A stretch of DNA of 64,000 nt from Bacillus vallismortis (lineage in GTDB: Bacteria > Bacillota > Bacilli > Bacillales > Bacillaceae), in the NCBI RefSeq assembly GCF_040784915.1, contig NZ_CP160797.1:3090137-3154136 (forward strand), written 5' to 3'. A model generated the notes under the pieces. It was not told the DNA's origin, searched no databases, and worked only from the letters and a program-made list of their open reading frames with translations. Made by a program: the position numbers and the translations under genes. This document shows, in pieces, positions 41,129 through 51,553 of the stretch; position 1 is the stretch's first letter, and every line of letters begins with the position of its first letter.

Positions 41129-41163
41129 AAAACAGCTTGGACCGCAAAGTCTCAAGCTGTTTG
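41129..41163 (-). terminator. Hairpin with T-rich tail between menB and menE
   Basis: Minus strand AAACAGCTTGAGAC-TTTGCG-GTCCAAGCTGTTT followed by TCTTTTC. It lies inside the operon, so it may be a partial terminator, an attenuator or an RNA-processing and stability element that lowers menEC relative to menB. Confidence 0.65.
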
Positions 41164-41181
41164 TTGACTAAGTATTGCTGA

Positions 41182-42000
41182 TCACGGGAAACGAGGGAAC
41201 TGTCCGAAATCAGGTTTGCGTTTTTCCTTAAAGGAATCACGGCCTTCTTTTGCTTCATCAGTTGTGTAGTAAAGAAGGGTAGCATCCCCTGCAAACTGCT
41301 GAATTCCAGCAAGTCCGTCTGTATCCGCGTTAAACGCAGCTTTAAGAAAGCGCAGTGCGGTCGGGCTTTTTTCAAGCATTTCTTCACACCATTTAATCGT
41401 TTCTTCTTCAAGCTGTTCCAAAGGAACGACTGTGTTGACAAGACCCATGTCCAGCGCTTCCTGTGCGTTATACTGACGGCACAGATACCAGATTTCACGG
41501 GCTTTTTTATGTCCTACGATTCGAGCCAGATAGCCAGAACCGTAACCAGCGTCAAAGCTTCCCACTTTAGGGCCTGTTTGTCCAAAAATCGCGTTGTCGG
41601 CAGCGATTGTCAAGTCACATACGATGTGAAGCACATGGCCTCCGCCGATCGCATATCCGGACACCATCGCGACAACCGGTTTCGGAATGACGCGGATTAA
41701 ACGCTGAAGATCCAGCACGTTTAAGCGCGGAATTTGGTCGTCTCCTACATAACCGCCGTGACCGCGCACTTTCTGGTCTCCGCCAGAACAGAAGGCTTTG
41801 TCTCCGGCACCGGCAAGCACGATAACGCCGACATTTTGATCGTCTCTCGCGCGAGCAAACGCATCAATCATTTCAGCAACCGTTTTAGGAGTAAACGCGT
41901 TATGTACCTCAGGGCGGTTGATTGTTATTTTTGCAATACCATTATACGTTTCATACAATATTTCATCGTATGTCCGTTCAGTTTTCCATTCTACAGCCAT
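41182..42000 (-). CDS. menB: 1,4-Dihydroxy-2-naphthoyl-CoA synthase MenB
   Basis: 272 residues, crotonase family. Family features: [30 protein letters not shown] (oxyanion hole) and [14 protein letters not shown] with the catalytic Asp. The bicarbonate-dependent type I enzymes carry a Gly where others have a catalytic Glu/Asp. It closes the second ring of the naphthoquinone. GGAGG lies eight bases before the ATG. Confidence 0.96.
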   Translation of the reverse strand: MAVEWKTERTYDEILYETYNGIAKITINRPEVHNAFTPKTVAEMIDAFARARDDQNVGVIVLAGAGDKAFCSGGDQKVRGHGGYVGDDQIPRLNVLDLQRLIRVIPKPVVAMVSGYAIGGGHVLHIVCDLTIAADNAIFGQTGPKVGSFDAGYGSGYLARIVGHKKAREIWYLCRQYNAQEALDMGLVNTVVPLEQLEEETIKWCEEMLEKSPTALRFLKAAFNADTDGLAGIQQFAGDATLLYYTTDEAKEGRDSFKEKRKPDFGQFPRFP

Positions 42001-42034
42001 GATATGACCTCCTCTATTTTTCCATGTGAACCAG

Positions 42035-42859
42035 TTATAAGCTTGTCAAAAACTCACTCACTATTTTACCAAAAATACGCGGCTGTTCCACATGTACCGT
42101 ATGTCCGGCTTCAGGAACAATCTCTATTTTACTAGATGGGAGCTTCTTATGCACCTCTTGATTGATGGCGCAAAACTTTTCGTCCCACTCCCCGCTGATC
42201 AGAAGCACAGGCACGGCTATTTCTTCTACACGGCTCCACAAGGAAGGCTGTGAACCGGTGCCCATACCGGTTAAACTATTTGCAAGCCCAACCTTATTGT
42301 TTCGCAGACGGCCCGACCGTATCCTGTGCAGAATATCTTCAGCCAGCCGCTGCTGGGATGAAAACAAAGGGATACTCTCCCAATACTGCACAAAAGCTTT
42401 GATCCCGTTACGCAAAATAAAATCAGCAAGCTTCCGGTCCCGTATGATCCGATCCCGCCGTTCCTCAAGCGTTTTAAGCCCCGGCGTTGTGCTTTCAAGC
42501 ACAAGTGCCGATACCCGTTCGGGATAAGCCGCCGCAAACGAATAAGCAAGCCTTCCTCCCATAGAATACCCAATCAATTTCACTTTGTGAAGTTTTAATT
42601 GATCAAACATCTCGACAAGATCAGAAACTTGCCGGCTTGTGCTGTATCTTTTCCCATTCAGCGGGGCATCTGTTTCACCATGCCCTAAACAATCCATTTT
42701 GATCAAACGGGAATCAGGCAGCATCCCATCAAGAAAAGTCCATGATTGTTTGCTGCCGGTAAACCCGTGCAGACAGACGACGGCTTCTGAAGCGTTCGGC
42801 CGGTCGTCTGTCACAGCATATCGGACACCATCTGAAACCGTTATGTTTACAGTTCCCAT
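42035..42859 (-). CDS. menH: SHCHC synthase MenH
   Basis: 274 residues, alpha/beta hydrolase fold: [14 protein letters not shown], nucleophile elbow IGYSMGGRL, acid in ISGEWDEKF and histidine in [11 protein letters not shown]. It removes pyruvate from SEPHCHC to give SHCHC. Older name ytxM. Start lies 13 bases inside menD. Confidence 0.94.
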   Translation of the reverse strand: MGTVNITVSDGVRYAVTDDRPNASEAVVCLHGFTGSKQSWTFLDGMLPDSRLIKMDCLGHGETDAPLNGKRYSTSRQVSDLVEMFDQLKLHKVKLIGYSMGGRLAYSFAAAYPERVSALVLESTTPGLKTLEERRDRIIRDRKLADFILRNGIKAFVQYWESIPLFSSQQRLAEDILHRIRSGRLRNNKVGLANSLTGMGTGSQPSLWSRVEEIAVPVLLISGEWDEKFCAINQEVHKKLPSSKIEIVPEAGHTVHVEQPRIFGKIVSEFLTSL

Positions 42860-44589
42860 TGTTTTTTCACTTCCCGCACAGCCTCATTCAGCATATCGCG
42901 ATGAAGCTGGACTCTTGACTGGCGATCCGTTTTGATTTCTATCAAATGGAGTCCGGGTTTGTCTGCCTGCGGGGCGTAAGCTGCTTTGAATTCATCCCAT
43001 GAGGCCGGACATGAATACGTCCCGCCGTATAGTGCAGCCGCATGCTTGAAATCAAGCCCTGTCGGCGTGCCGAACAAATCTTCAAAGTGTGCCTTCTCAG
43101 AAGCCTGCGGCAAAAATGAGAAAATCCCTCCGCCGTCATTATTCACGAGAATCACAGTAAGAGGAATACCCAGCTTTTTGGCCGCCAGCAGTCCGTTTAA
43201 ATCGTGATAAAAAGATAAATCGCCAATCACGAGGGTAACAGGCGCTTTTGTGCCTTCACATACCCCCATGGCAGAGGAGACAACACCGTCTATCCCATTT
43301 GCGCCCCGGTTTGAATAAATCCGGAAAGGGCGTTCCTGCTTTTCAAAAAACGTATCAACATCTCTGATCGGCATGCTGTTGCCGACAAACAGCGAGCTGT
43401 TTTCAGGCACAAGATGCTGCAGGATTCGATAGAGATTGCCTTCAAACGAAACCTCTTCACTGCTGATTGTTTGCAGATGCGCACGGAACCTCTCATTGAC
43501 AAACTGCCACTTTTCCAGCCATTCTGGTGATCTGGTCATGTCAGCATGTTCGGTCATGATCGCTTCGGCAAAAACGGATGCATTGCAGTGAATCATATGT
43601 GCGCTTGCCTGTGTCGGATCTCTCCACCCTCCATCCTCGTCAATCACAATCTGCTCGATCGCCGGGTCATCCTTAAGCCATAAGAAAACCGGTTTTGTAA
43701 CAGGCATCGGCCCAAAACGGACGACAACATCAGGACGCAGTTTCGACTTCAGCTCATCATCTTTTAAAAATGAATCATACGCATCAATGACAGTGCTTTT
43801 ATCATGAACACCGTTCCGCAGATTAGACAGCGGGTCGGCTAAAATCGGATACTGAAGCGCCTTAGACAGCGCAATAATGTTTTCCTTATCCGTATCACTG
43901 TGGAGTTCTCCGCAGACGATCATTCCTTTTTCAGCCTCTGCCAGCATTGCAGCCACATCAGACAGAGATTCGCGGTCTACAGACTGCGTACCCGTTTTCA
44001 CAGACACGTGACGGCCTGTTCTCATTCTTCCAAACGGCTCATCCGAAAGATCCGGCATCAGCGGTTCGCGCAGCGGCACATTCACATGCACAGGTCCCAT
44101 TGGACGCTTTTGTGCTTCCCCGGCGGCGCGGCCGGCCAGCGTTCGGATATATCTCAGCATATTCGGAGACGCTTCTGGAAGAGCTGAGTCTGTGAAAAAC
44201 TTAACAAAGTTACCGAATAAGAAGTGCTGATTAATAGCCTGCGGCGCGCCTACTTCGCGCAGCTCGTGAGGCCGATCAGCAGTTAACACAATAATGGGCA
44301 CTCTCGAATAATGGGCTTCAATCACAGCCGGATAAAAGTTAGCCGCGGCTGTTCCTGATGTGCAGATCAAAAGAACGGGATGCTGCTTCGCTTTTGCCAG
44401 CCCGAGAGCAAAAAACCCGGCAGATCTTTCATCAATTTGAACATGGACGTTGATATCAGGATGCGCGGCTGCAAGAATAGCCAGCGGTGTAGACCTTGAG
44501 CCCGGACAAACGACGGCGTCCGTAATCCCGGAAAGGGCGAATTCATCAATAAAACTTCCGATATAATGAGTAATCGGGTTGGCTGTCAA
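42847..44589 (-). CDS. menD: SEPHCHC synthase MenD
   Basis: 580 residues, thiamine-diphosphate enzyme. N-terminal catalytic region [13 protein letters not shown] with the activating Glu in [13 protein letters not shown], and the ThDP/Mg motif [19 protein letters not shown]...VNNDGG (GDG variant GDL). It adds the succinic semialdehyde unit from 2-oxoglutarate to isochorismate, the first committed step of menaquinone synthesis. ATGA overlap with menF. Confidence 0.96.
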   Translation of the reverse strand: MTANPITHYIGSFIDEFALSGITDAVVCPGSRSTPLAILAAAHPDINVHVQIDERSAGFFALGLAKAKQHPVLLICTSGTAAANFYPAVIEAHYSRVPIIVLTADRPHELREVGAPQAINQHFLFGNFVKFFTDSALPEASPNMLRYIRTLAGRAAGEAQKRPMGPVHVNVPLREPLMPDLSDEPFGRMRTGRHVSVKTGTQSVDRESLSDVAAMLAEAEKGMIVCGELHSDTDKENIIALSKALQYPILADPLSNLRNGVHDKSTVIDAYDSFLKDDELKSKLRPDVVVRFGPMPVTKPVFLWLKDDPAIEQIVIDEDGGWRDPTQASAHMIHCNASVFAEAIMTEHADMTRSPEWLEKWQFVNERFRAHLQTISSEEVSFEGNLYRILQHLVPENSSLFVGNSMPIRDVDTFFEKQERPFRIYSNRGANGIDGVVSSAMGVCEGTKAPVTLVIGDLSFYHDLNGLLAAKKLGIPLTVILVNNDGGGIFSFLPQASEKAHFEDLFGTPTGLDFKHAAALYGGTYSCPASWDEFKAAYAPQADKPGLHLIEIKTDRQSRVQLHRDMLNEAVREVKKQWEL

Positions 44590-46001
44590 CGCCTCACACC
44601 TCCTAATGCAGAGATCATCGGCTTCAATTTAATCTGCGTTTCTTCATATTCAGACTGCGGGTCCGAGTCTTCCACAATGCCGCACCCAGCAAACAGCCTA
44701 GCTGTGCTCCCCTCGATCAGTCCTGAACGGATGGCTACTGCGAATTCCCCGTTATTCTGGCTGTCAATCCAGCCGATAGGAGCTGCATACCAGCCGCGGG
44801 ACATCGGCTCGATCTCTCTGATCACTTCAACAGCTTTTTTCTGAGGTGCCCCCCCAAGCGCCGGTGTGGGATGCAGTTTCTCAATTAAGTCAAAAAGCGA
44901 ATCAGACTCTCGAAGCTGACCGACAATCGGGGTAAATAAGTGCTGCACACTTTTTGTTTTGTACAATACAGGTCCGCCAGGCTTTTCAACCTCCGAACAG
45001 CTTGATACAAAAGCGTCATGGATCATGCCGACCACAATATCATGCTCCAGCAGGTTTTTCTTATCGTTTAATAATTCAAGGCCTATGAGGCGGTCTTCTT
45101 CTTCATCCTTGCCGCGTCTAATGGAACCGGCCAGACAAGAAGACATGACAGTGCTGCCGTCTTTTTTGATCAGCCTTTCCGGAGACGCGCCGACAAAGGT
45201 TTTTCCTTCCTGCTCGATTGCAAAAACATAGCTTGTCTGCTGATCGTTCAGAAGCGTTTTAAGCACCGGTTCAATTTGGACCGGGCCGTCAAACGTTAGC
45301 AGCAGCTCTCGGGCAAGAACCACTTTATCGTATTGTTTCTCTTTCATTTGGCTTGTTGCCGTTTCAATCGCTTTGAGCCAATCATCCTTATCCAGCTCTT
45401 CTGATGCCGCCATCACAGCCTGATTTCTTTGATCTAAATCTGAAACCATAAATTCCGCTGCAAAAGCAATTAAGCCTTCCAAAACACCTTCTGCGTCTTC
45501 CTCTCCGCTTACCCATCTGTTGACTGTTAAGAAAGGGCCATCAGCAGTCATCGTCAGCATAAGCGCAGGCACAAAGAAATCCCCTTCCGAGAAATGGTCC
45601 CATTGTGTACCTCTTTCTTCGCAAGGGTCAAAAGAAAATCCTCCGAATAACACAGGTCCCACTGCAGAATGCTGCAGCTTTTCTTCTTCACAAATATGAA
45701 AAGCCGTCTTTTTAAAGCGCTCCCATTGGTCAAAAACCTCGCGATATCGCTCGCTGTTTTTTTGATTTGTCTGGAAAATCGCTTCTTTGCCAAGACCGAC
45801 TATTGTCAATTCACTTTCAGGATCTGACCAAAAAAATCGATTGCCTGTATATTTTTTTGCTCCGTAATTGAAAAATGATAGAGGGTCAAGAGACTCGATT
45901 TGTCTCGAATAGCTTATTAAGACAGCATGGTTGACTTCTTTGGCTTTATGTAATGCATGTAGAACTCCTTTTCGGAACGTACGCTGCACCGTTGTCACCA
46001 T
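44586..46001 (-). CDS. menF: Isochorismate synthase MenF
   Basis: 471 residues, chorismate-utilising family: [46 protein letters not shown] and YAAPIGW. It isomerises chorismate to isochorismate at the head of the menaquinone pathway. ATG 46001 (VTTVQRTF) follows GGAGGAAT; about 60 codons of open frame upstream are not family-like and hold the promoter. First gene of menFDHBEC. Confidence 0.95.
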   Translation of the reverse strand: MVTTVQRTFRKGVLHALHKAKEVNHAVLISYSRQIESLDPLSFFNYGAKKYTGNRFFWSDPESELTIVGLGKEAIFQTNQKNSERYREVFDQWERFKKTAFHICEEEKLQHSAVGPVLFGGFSFDPCEERGTQWDHFSEGDFFVPALMLTMTADGPFLTVNRWVSGEEDAEGVLEGLIAFAAEFMVSDLDQRNQAVMAASEELDKDDWLKAIETATSQMKEKQYDKVVLARELLLTFDGPVQIEPVLKTLLNDQQTSYVFAIEQEGKTFVGASPERLIKKDGSTVMSSCLAGSIRRGKDEEEDRLIGLELLNDKKNLLEHDIVVGMIHDAFVSSCSEVEKPGGPVLYKTKSVQHLFTPIVGQLRESDSLFDLIEKLHPTPALGGAPQKKAVEVIREIEPMSRGWYAAPIGWIDSQNNGEFAVAIRSGLIEGSTARLFAGCGIVEDSDPQSEYEETQIKLKPMISALGGVRR

Positions 46002-46104
46002 GAGGCATTCCTCCATAATCCTTAAAATGCTTTTAATACCATACACCTGTGTCTCCTTTGTGTCAAACACACAGATCATGCAGTCCAAATGGCCTGCCTT
46101 ACCT

Positions 46105-46133
46105 ATTATAAACCTAATTACAGAAATGAAAAA
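46105..46133 (-). promoter_or_regulatory. Candidate men operon promoter
   Basis: A perfect TATAAT (46105-46110) on the minus strand, 104 bases before menF; the -35 position 17 bases upstream (TTTTTC) is weak. Placement is tentative. Confidence 0.45.
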
Positions 46134-46292
46134 GAAACAAACCTTAAATTTCTTTCTCCGCTGAAAGCAAAGGTTGTATCCGCTTACCATTTAAGGGAAA
46201 TCTCCTAGATTCCTCCACCTGTCATTTATGAAAGTTATCAGGCGATCTGTTCATACTAAAGGTATGCATCACAGAGAAACGAGGCGATTACA

Positions 46293-47012
46293 ATGCTTAC
46301 AAAAGACCAGCTTCAGCATTTGAAACATGAACTGGAACAAACAAAAGAGGATATCTTAAACCGTTTCAAAGACAATGACCATTTTCAGCTCAATTCAGCC
46401 TTTCCATATGATTCAATGGGGGAACTTTCGGCTTACGACAACCACCCCGGAGATCATGCAACCGAACTTTATGAGCGGGAAAAAGACATCGCTCTCGACT
46501 TGCATGAACGAGAGCATCTTCGGGACATTGAGCATTCATTGAAGGCAATAGAAAACGGCACATACGGTATTTGTGAAGTCAGCGGAAAGGAAATTCCATA
46601 CGAACGTCTTGAAGCGCTCCCGACCGCCACGACGCTCGCAGAGTATTCGTCACAGGATATCATTTCTAAAGACCGTCCGATCGAAGAAGAAACACCTTTC
46701 GGGCAATTTGAATTTGACGATGATGAAGAAATCAGAGCGCCATATGACAGTGAAGATTCTTACCAAGACGTCGAAAAATACGGAAATTCATCAACACCGC
46801 AGGATATGGAAAACCCGCCGCTCAGCTATGATGATATGACGATGAATGCCGAAGAAAATATCGGCAATACAGAGTCGTACGAAAATTTCATCGCTACAGA
46901 TATCACAGGCAAAGAAATTACCGTTTATCAAAGCAGAGCCCATGAGCGTTATGAGGAAGAACTCGACGAAGAGGGAATCATGACAACATTCGGCGATCTC
47001 CACGCTGATTGA
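46293..47012 (+). CDS. yteA: DksA/TraR-like protein YteA with degenerate zinc finger
   Basis: 239 residues. The N-terminal ~85 residues form a helical hairpin like that of DksA (with HATELYEREKD). At 90-120 the zinc-finger region reads YGICEVSGKEIPYERLEALP; only one of the four usual cysteines (Cys94) is left. The C-terminal ~120 residues are acidic and Tyr-rich, and not found in DksA. The family is listed as sporulation-associated (yteA family, TIGR02890). It could act on RNA polymerase through the secondary channel, but this is inference. Confidence 0.88.
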   Translation: MLTKDQLQHLKHELEQTKEDILNRFKDNDHFQLNSAFPYDSMGELSAYDNHPGDHATELYEREKDIALDLHEREHLRDIEHSLKAIENGTYGICEVSGKEIPYERLEALPTATTLAEYSSQDIISKDRPIEEETPFGQFEFDDDEEIRAPYDSEDSYQDVEKYGNSSTPQDMENPPLSYDDMTMNAEENIGNTESYENFIATDITGKEITVYQSRAHERYEEELDEEGIMTTFGDLHAD

Positions 47013-47036
47013 ACCCCCGGTTATGGGGGTTCTTTT
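47012..47036 (+). terminator. Terminator of yteA
   Basis: AACCCCCGGTTATGGGGGTTCTTTT directly after the yteA stop, also in range to end convergent ytdA. Confidence 0.82.
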
Positions 47037-47838
47037 ACGTTTTCAGCATATCTGTGATCAGCTTCAGATAATCCTTTTGCAGTCCGATGTCATACCGATT
47101 GCCCTCCAAAATTTTTCCGTAAACGTTCGATATCCCGAGTGAAGATTTAATCGCATCCGTTACCTGCACTTCTCCTCCGGCATCAGCTTCCAATGTCTCC
47201 AGCTTATCAAAAATATCAGGTGTGAAAATATAACGCCCTGCTGCGGCAAAATGAGATGGCGGGTTTTGTTTAGGCTTTTCCACAATATCCTGAATGCGAT
47301 AAAGCCCTTTTTCTACAGATTCCCCTTTTATCACACCGTAATGGTGCAAATCCTCCGTTTTTGTTTCCTTTAAACCGATCACACTGCACTGATATTTCGT
47401 ATACGCCTCAATCAGCTGCCCCAGGGCCGGCTGATTAGCGGAGAAGATCAGATCATCCGGCAAAACGACGGCAAACGGCTCTTCGCCTGCAAATTGCTTT
47501 CCAAAAGAAATCGCGTCGCCAAGACCTTTTGCATAAGGCTGGCGCACATAATGAATGCGTATATCCGGAACCGGATGTTTGCTGAGTAAATGCAGTTTTT
47601 GCCGGGAGGCCAGAAAGGCTTCAAGCGCTAAAGAAGAATCAAAATAATCGACAATCAGATTTTTATGGCTCGATACAACCATCAAAATATCTTCAATGCC
47701 TGACTCCTTAAGCTCTTCCACAATATAATGAATGACGGGTTTAGATCCTACCGGAAACATTTCTTTCGGAATTACCTTCGTCACCGGCAGATTCCTCGTT
47801 CCGAATCCGCCGGCAGGAATGATTGCTTTTTTTATCAT
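47035..47838 (-). CDS. ytdA: UTP-glucose-1-phosphate uridylyltransferase YtdA
   Basis: 267 residues, nucleotidyltransferase of the GalU type: PAGGFGTRNLPVTKVIPKEM, VLPDDLIFS and a lysine in IVEKPKQNPP. It would make UDP-glucose. B. subtilis has further copies (gtaB, yngB), so this one is probably devoted to the spore surface sugar made with the divergently transcribed ytcABC, since YtcA uses UDP-glucose. Confidence 0.92.
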   Translation of the reverse strand: MIKKAIIPAGGFGTRNLPVTKVIPKEMFPVGSKPVIHYIVEELKESGIEDILMVVSSHKNLIVDYFDSSLALEAFLASRQKLHLLSKHPVPDIRIHYVRQPYAKGLGDAISFGKQFAGEEPFAVVLPDDLIFSANQPALGQLIEAYTKYQCSVIGLKETKTEDLHHYGVIKGESVEKGLYRIQDIVEKPKQNPPSHFAAAGRYIFTPDIFDKLETLEADAGGEVQVTDAIKSSLGISNVYGKILEGNRYDIGLQKDYLKLITDMLKT

Positions 47839-48009
47839 GTTATTTTCCCCTCAGCTCATGTTTATTACATGATATTCCAAGACCGCACCCCGATGTTTGT
47901 ACACCTGAAATTAGGCAGATGCAACTGGGCTGAAAACGGAATCACGAACCAGCCCTTTTTTAATAGGATATTGATATATGACCAGTAATCTTGTAAAGGA
48001 GCTCAGGTG

Positions 48010-49296
48010 ATGAAAATTTGCGTGGTTGGCGCCGGATATGTCGGTTTAACCCTATCAGCGGCACTGGCATCCATCGGACATGACATGATATGCACAGACA
48101 AAGACGTCAAAAAAATCGAGCAGCTGAAAAATGGAGACATTCCCTTTTACGAGCCTGGGCTTTCAGATGCAGTACATCATTGCGATAATCTCTCGTTTTC
48201 TTCCGAAGTGAAATTAAGCATGGAGGAATGTCCCGTCATTTTTATCGCAGTCGGAACCCCTCCGCGCTCGGACGGATCAGCAGATACGAAAGCGCTGCAG
48301 TCCGTTATCAGCGATTTGAGCCAGACGATCCGATCGTATAAAACCATCATTACGAAAAGCACTGTTCCCCCCGGGACAAATGAAAACATAGCAAAACAGC
48401 TGATTGCCTCCGGCGTTTCAGCAAATTCATTTAACATCGTATCCAATCCGGAGTTTCTGCGGGAAGGCAGCGCCTTGCATGACATGCTGTATCCTGACAA
48501 AACAGTTATCGGTATTGAGAAAGGAGATCACGTATCGGCAGCAATCGTCAAATCCATTTACAAACACATTGACACCCCTTATATCATCACAAGTTTAGCA
48601 GGAGCAGAGCTGATTAAATATGCCAATAACTTCTTTTTAGCAGCAAAAATTTCGTTCATTAATGAAATGGCCCGCATATGTGAAGCCTACCAATCAGATA
48701 TCACAGATATTTCCCGCGCTATCGGACTTGACCCGAGAATCGGGGAGCACTTTTTGCAGGCCGGCATTGGATACGGCGGCTCTTGCTTTCCAAAGGATCT
48801 GCAGGCGCTGCAATTCGCTGCCATTGAAAAAAACACGGAGACCTACCTGCTTCAAGCCGTTCAGCATATCAATGACACCCAGATCGGCCTGTATGTCAAA
48901 AAAATAAAATCTTTCTTCGATACACTTCACGGCAAAAAAGCGGCTATACTCGGCATTTCCTTCAAACCTCATACCGATGACATTAGGAATTCTCAAGCCG
49001 TCAGGCTGATGGAAAGGCTGACAGATCTGGGGTGTGATGTCCATGCTTATGACCCTGAAGCTGTTCTGCCAGAACATTTGCGGCAACGTGTGACCCAGCA
49101 TTCTCAAGCTTTTGACGCGATAGAAGAAAGTGACTTTTTATTTTTGGCCACAGAATGGCCCGAGTTTTTAGCGATTGATTGGAAAAAGGCCGCAGGCACC
49201 ATGAAAGGGCGTGTGGTGATCGACGGGCGCAACGTATTGAAAAAAGAATCTCTGGAGGCTTGCGGTCTGATCTGCACGGGGGTTGGCCGCCCATGA
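48010..49296 (+). CDS. ytcA: UDP-glucose 6-dehydrogenase YtcA
   Basis: 428 residues. NAD-binding GAGYVGL at the N-terminus, KSTVPPGT, ELIKYANNFFLA and the catalytic cysteine in GYGGSCFPKDL. It oxidises UDP-glucose to UDP-glucuronate. ATG 48010 lies eight bases after AAAGGAG; a GTG just before is closer. First gene of ytcABC, a late sporulation mother-cell operon in B. subtilis. It overlaps ytcB by four bases. Confidence 0.94.
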   Translation: MKICVVGAGYVGLTLSAALASIGHDMICTDKDVKKIEQLKNGDIPFYEPGLSDAVHHCDNLSFSSEVKLSMEECPVIFIAVGTPPRSDGSADTKALQSVISDLSQTIRSYKTIITKSTVPPGTNENIAKQLIASGVSANSFNIVSNPEFLREGSALHDMLYPDKTVIGIEKGDHVSAAIVKSIYKHIDTPYIITSLAGAELIKYANNFFLAAKISFINEMARICEAYQSDITDISRAIGLDPRIGEHFLQAGIGYGGSCFPKDLQALQFAAIEKNTETYLLQAVQHINDTQIGLYVKKIKSFFDTLHGKKAAILGISFKPHTDDIRNSQAVRLMERLTDLGCDVHAYDPEAVLPEHLRQRVTQHSQAFDAIEESDFLFLATEWPEFLAIDWKKAAGTMKGRVVIDGRNVLKKESLEACGLICTGVGRP

Positions 49297-50243
49297 AAAT
49301 ACTCGTCACAGGAGCAGCGGGATTTATCGGCTCCCACCTCTGCGAAGAATTGCTGAAGGATGAAACACATCACGTTATCGGAATCGACGACTTTATCGGA
49401 CCGACTCCATTTTCCTTAAAATTAAGAAACCTTGATGCCCTGCTGCCAGAAAAACGATTTACGTTCATAAAGGAAAATCTGCTGACAGCAGATCTTTCTC
49501 CCTTGCTGGAAGATGTGAACGTCATCTTTCATTTGGCAGCCATACCGGGTGTCCGTTCAAGCTGGGGCGATCATTTTCACCCATATGCCGCACATAATAT
49601 CCAAGCGCTCCAAAGGCTCCTTGAGGCATGCCGAAAACATCCGGTTCAAGCGTTCGTCTTCGCTTCCACCTCTTCCGTCTATGGCGAAAAACAAGGGAAA
49701 GTCAGTGAAGATGCGGCGCTTTATCCTTTATCTCCGTACGGGGTAACAAAGCTGACGGGAGAAAAGCTTTGCCATGTATATCAACAAAGCTTTGGCATTC
49801 CAATTGTGATTCTCCGTTTCTTTACCGTCTATGGGCCGAGACAGCGGCCGGACATGGCATTTCACCGGCTCATCAAACAGCACCTTCTGAAAAAGCCGCT
49901 CACCATCTTCGGTGACGGACAGCAGTCAAGAGATTTCACCTATATCAGCGACTGTGTCAAAGGCATCACCGCTGTTCTTGGGAACCCCCATCTTATTGGT
50001 GAAACAGTGAATATCGGCGGCAGAGAACGTGCCTCAGTCTTAAAGGTTGTTTCCCTCATTGAAGACATTTCCGGTAAAAAAGCAACACTGCACTTCTCGG
50101 ACAAAGTAGCAGGGGAACCAAGAAAAACGTGGGCGGATATTTCAAAAGCAAAACAGCTCTTGCATTACGATCCCGCCACATCCTTAAACGATGGTTTGGC
50201 TAACGAAATCGCCTATTTATCGTCGCTGTATAAGGGGGAATGA
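49293..50243 (+). CDS. ytcB: NAD-dependent sugar nucleotide epimerase YtcB
   Basis: 316 residues, short-chain dehydrogenase type epimerase: GAAGFIGSHL, ASTSSVYG and catalytic SPYGVTKL (Tyr-x3-Lys), and FGDGQQSRDFTYI. Probably acts on UDP-glucuronate from YtcA, for example to UDP-galacturonate; the exact product is not shown. ATG 49293 within the ytcA stop (ATGA) is used; a longer upstream frame is only overlap with ytcA. Confidence 0.93.
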   Translation: MKILVTGAAGFIGSHLCEELLKDETHHVIGIDDFIGPTPFSLKLRNLDALLPEKRFTFIKENLLTADLSPLLEDVNVIFHLAAIPGVRSSWGDHFHPYAAHNIQALQRLLEACRKHPVQAFVFASTSSVYGEKQGKVSEDAALYPLSPYGVTKLTGEKLCHVYQQSFGIPIVILRFFTVYGPRQRPDMAFHRLIKQHLLKKPLTIFGDGQQSRDFTYISDCVKGITAVLGNPHLIGETVNIGGRERASVLKVVSLIEDISGKKATLHFSDKVAGEPRKTWADISKAKQLLHYDPATSLNDGLANEIAYLSSLYKGE

Positions 50244-50245
50244 AA

Positions 50246-51469
50246 ATGAAACTTGCCTTTATCTGTACAGAAAAGCTGCCGGCGCCAGCGGTACGCGGCG
50301 GCGCTATTCAAATGATGATTGACGGTGTCACACCTTATTTCAGCAGCCGGTACGATCTGACCATTTTTTCAATAGAAGATCCATCACTTCCAAAAAGAGA
50401 AACGAAAGACGGCGTACGGTATATCCATTTGCCAAAAGAGCATTACCGCGAGGCGGTAGCCGAAGAGCTGCGGGCCTCTTCCTTTGATCTAATCCATGTG
50501 TTTAACAGGCCTTTAAATGTCTCTTTATATAAAAAAGCTTCACCAAACAGCATGATTGTTTTGAGCCTGCATAACGAAATGTTTTCTGAAAAAAAGATGA
50601 CCTTCGCGCAAGGAAAAGAAGTACTCGACAATGTCACCATGATCACAACCGTCAGCGAATTTATTAAACAAACGGTCATTGATCGTTTCCCGGAAGCCGA
50701 GGACATCACAAAAGTCGTATATTCCGGCGTTGATATCCGCTCCTATCCGCCTGTCTGGACGATGAAAGGTTCGGCTGTCAGAGAAACATACAGGAAAAAG
50801 TACGGCATTGAGGATAAAAAAGTTATTTTATTCGCCGGCCGTTTAAGCCCAACCAAAGGGCCCCACCTTCTCATTCACAGCATGAAACGGATTTTGCAGC
50901 AGCATCCCGACGCTGTGCTGGTCATAGCAGGCGGAAAGTGGTTCAGCGATGACGGCGAAAACCAATATGTAACCTATCTGCGCAAGCTGGCGCTGCCATA
51001 CAGAGAACACGTGATCTTTACGAAATTCATTCCCGCAGACGACATTCCAAACCTCTTTCTGATGGCGGATGTATTCGTGTGCAGCTCTCAGTGGAATGAA
51101 CCTCTGGCCCGTGTGAATTATGAAGCAATGGCAGCTGGCACCCCCTTAATTACCACAAATCGTGGCGGAAACGGAGAAGTCGTAAAACACGAAGTTAACG
51201 GACTTGTCATCGACAGCTATAACAAACCTTCTGCATTTGCGAAAGCAATTGACAGAGCCTTTACAGATCAACAATTAATGAATAAAATCACAAAAAACGG
51301 CCGGCACCGTGTAGAATCTTTATTTACCTTTACCCATGTTGCCAAACGGCTCAATGCTGTTTATCAATCCGTTCTGGCACCGGAAAACAAACAATTTCCG
51401 CCGCCTCTTCTGACGAAAAACCTTGATTTATCATTTATAAATCAGCTTTTTGTGAAAGCAAAATCATAA
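50246..51469 (+). CDS. ytcC: Family 4 glycosyltransferase YtcC
   Basis: 407 residues, GT-B fold: N-terminal TEKLPAPAVRGGAIQMM and C-terminal SSQWNEPLARVNYEAMAAGT (donor-binding E-x7-E). Similar to CotSA encoded 1.5 kb away, and shares its length and both motifs. It would transfer the sugar made by YtcAB onto the spore surface. ATG 50246 is used, seven bases after GGGGGA; an ATG two codons earlier overlaps the ytcB stop. Confidence 0.92.
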   Translation: MKLAFICTEKLPAPAVRGGAIQMMIDGVTPYFSSRYDLTIFSIEDPSLPKRETKDGVRYIHLPKEHYREAVAEELRASSFDLIHVFNRPLNVSLYKKASPNSMIVLSLHNEMFSEKKMTFAQGKEVLDNVTMITTVSEFIKQTVIDRFPEAEDITKVVYSGVDIRSYPPVWTMKGSAVRETYRKKYGIEDKKVILFAGRLSPTKGPHLLIHSMKRILQQHPDAVLVIAGGKWFSDDGENQYVTYLRKLALPYREHVIFTKFIPADDIPNLFLMADVFVCSSQWNEPLARVNYEAMAAGTPLITTNRGGNGEVVKHEVNGLVIDSYNKPSAFAKAIDRAFTDQQLMNKITKNGRHRVESLFTFTHVAKRLNAVYQSVLAPENKQFPPPLLTKNLDLSFINQLFVKAKS

Positions 51470-51475
51470 TTCCTC

Positions 51476-51508
51476 ACAGCTCGTGTTGCAGATACGAGCT
51501 GTTTTTTT
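51476..51508 (+). terminator. Terminator of ytcABC
   Basis: ACAGCTCGT-GTTGCAGAT-ACGAGCTGT followed by seven T, directly after the ytcC stop. Confidence 0.92.
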
Positions 51509-51522
51509 GCTGCAGGTACGCA

Positions 51523-51553
51523 TAAAAAAGGCATAAATGTGATTTTATGCCTT
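51523..51553 (-). terminator. Terminator of the cotSA-cotS-ytxO operon
   Basis: Minus strand AAGGCATAAA-ATCACA-TTTATGCCTT followed by TTTT. The stem includes the last codons of ytxO. Confidence 0.85.

Noticed and set aside
46002..46190. N-terminal extension of menF
   Set aside because: Cys/Phe-rich peptide unlike the family; contains the TATAAT and ends before a strong ribosome site for ATG 46001.
49179..49292. N-terminal extension of ytcB
   Set aside because: It only re-reads the end of ytcA in another frame; the Rossmann motif of the epimerase starts directly at ATG 49293.
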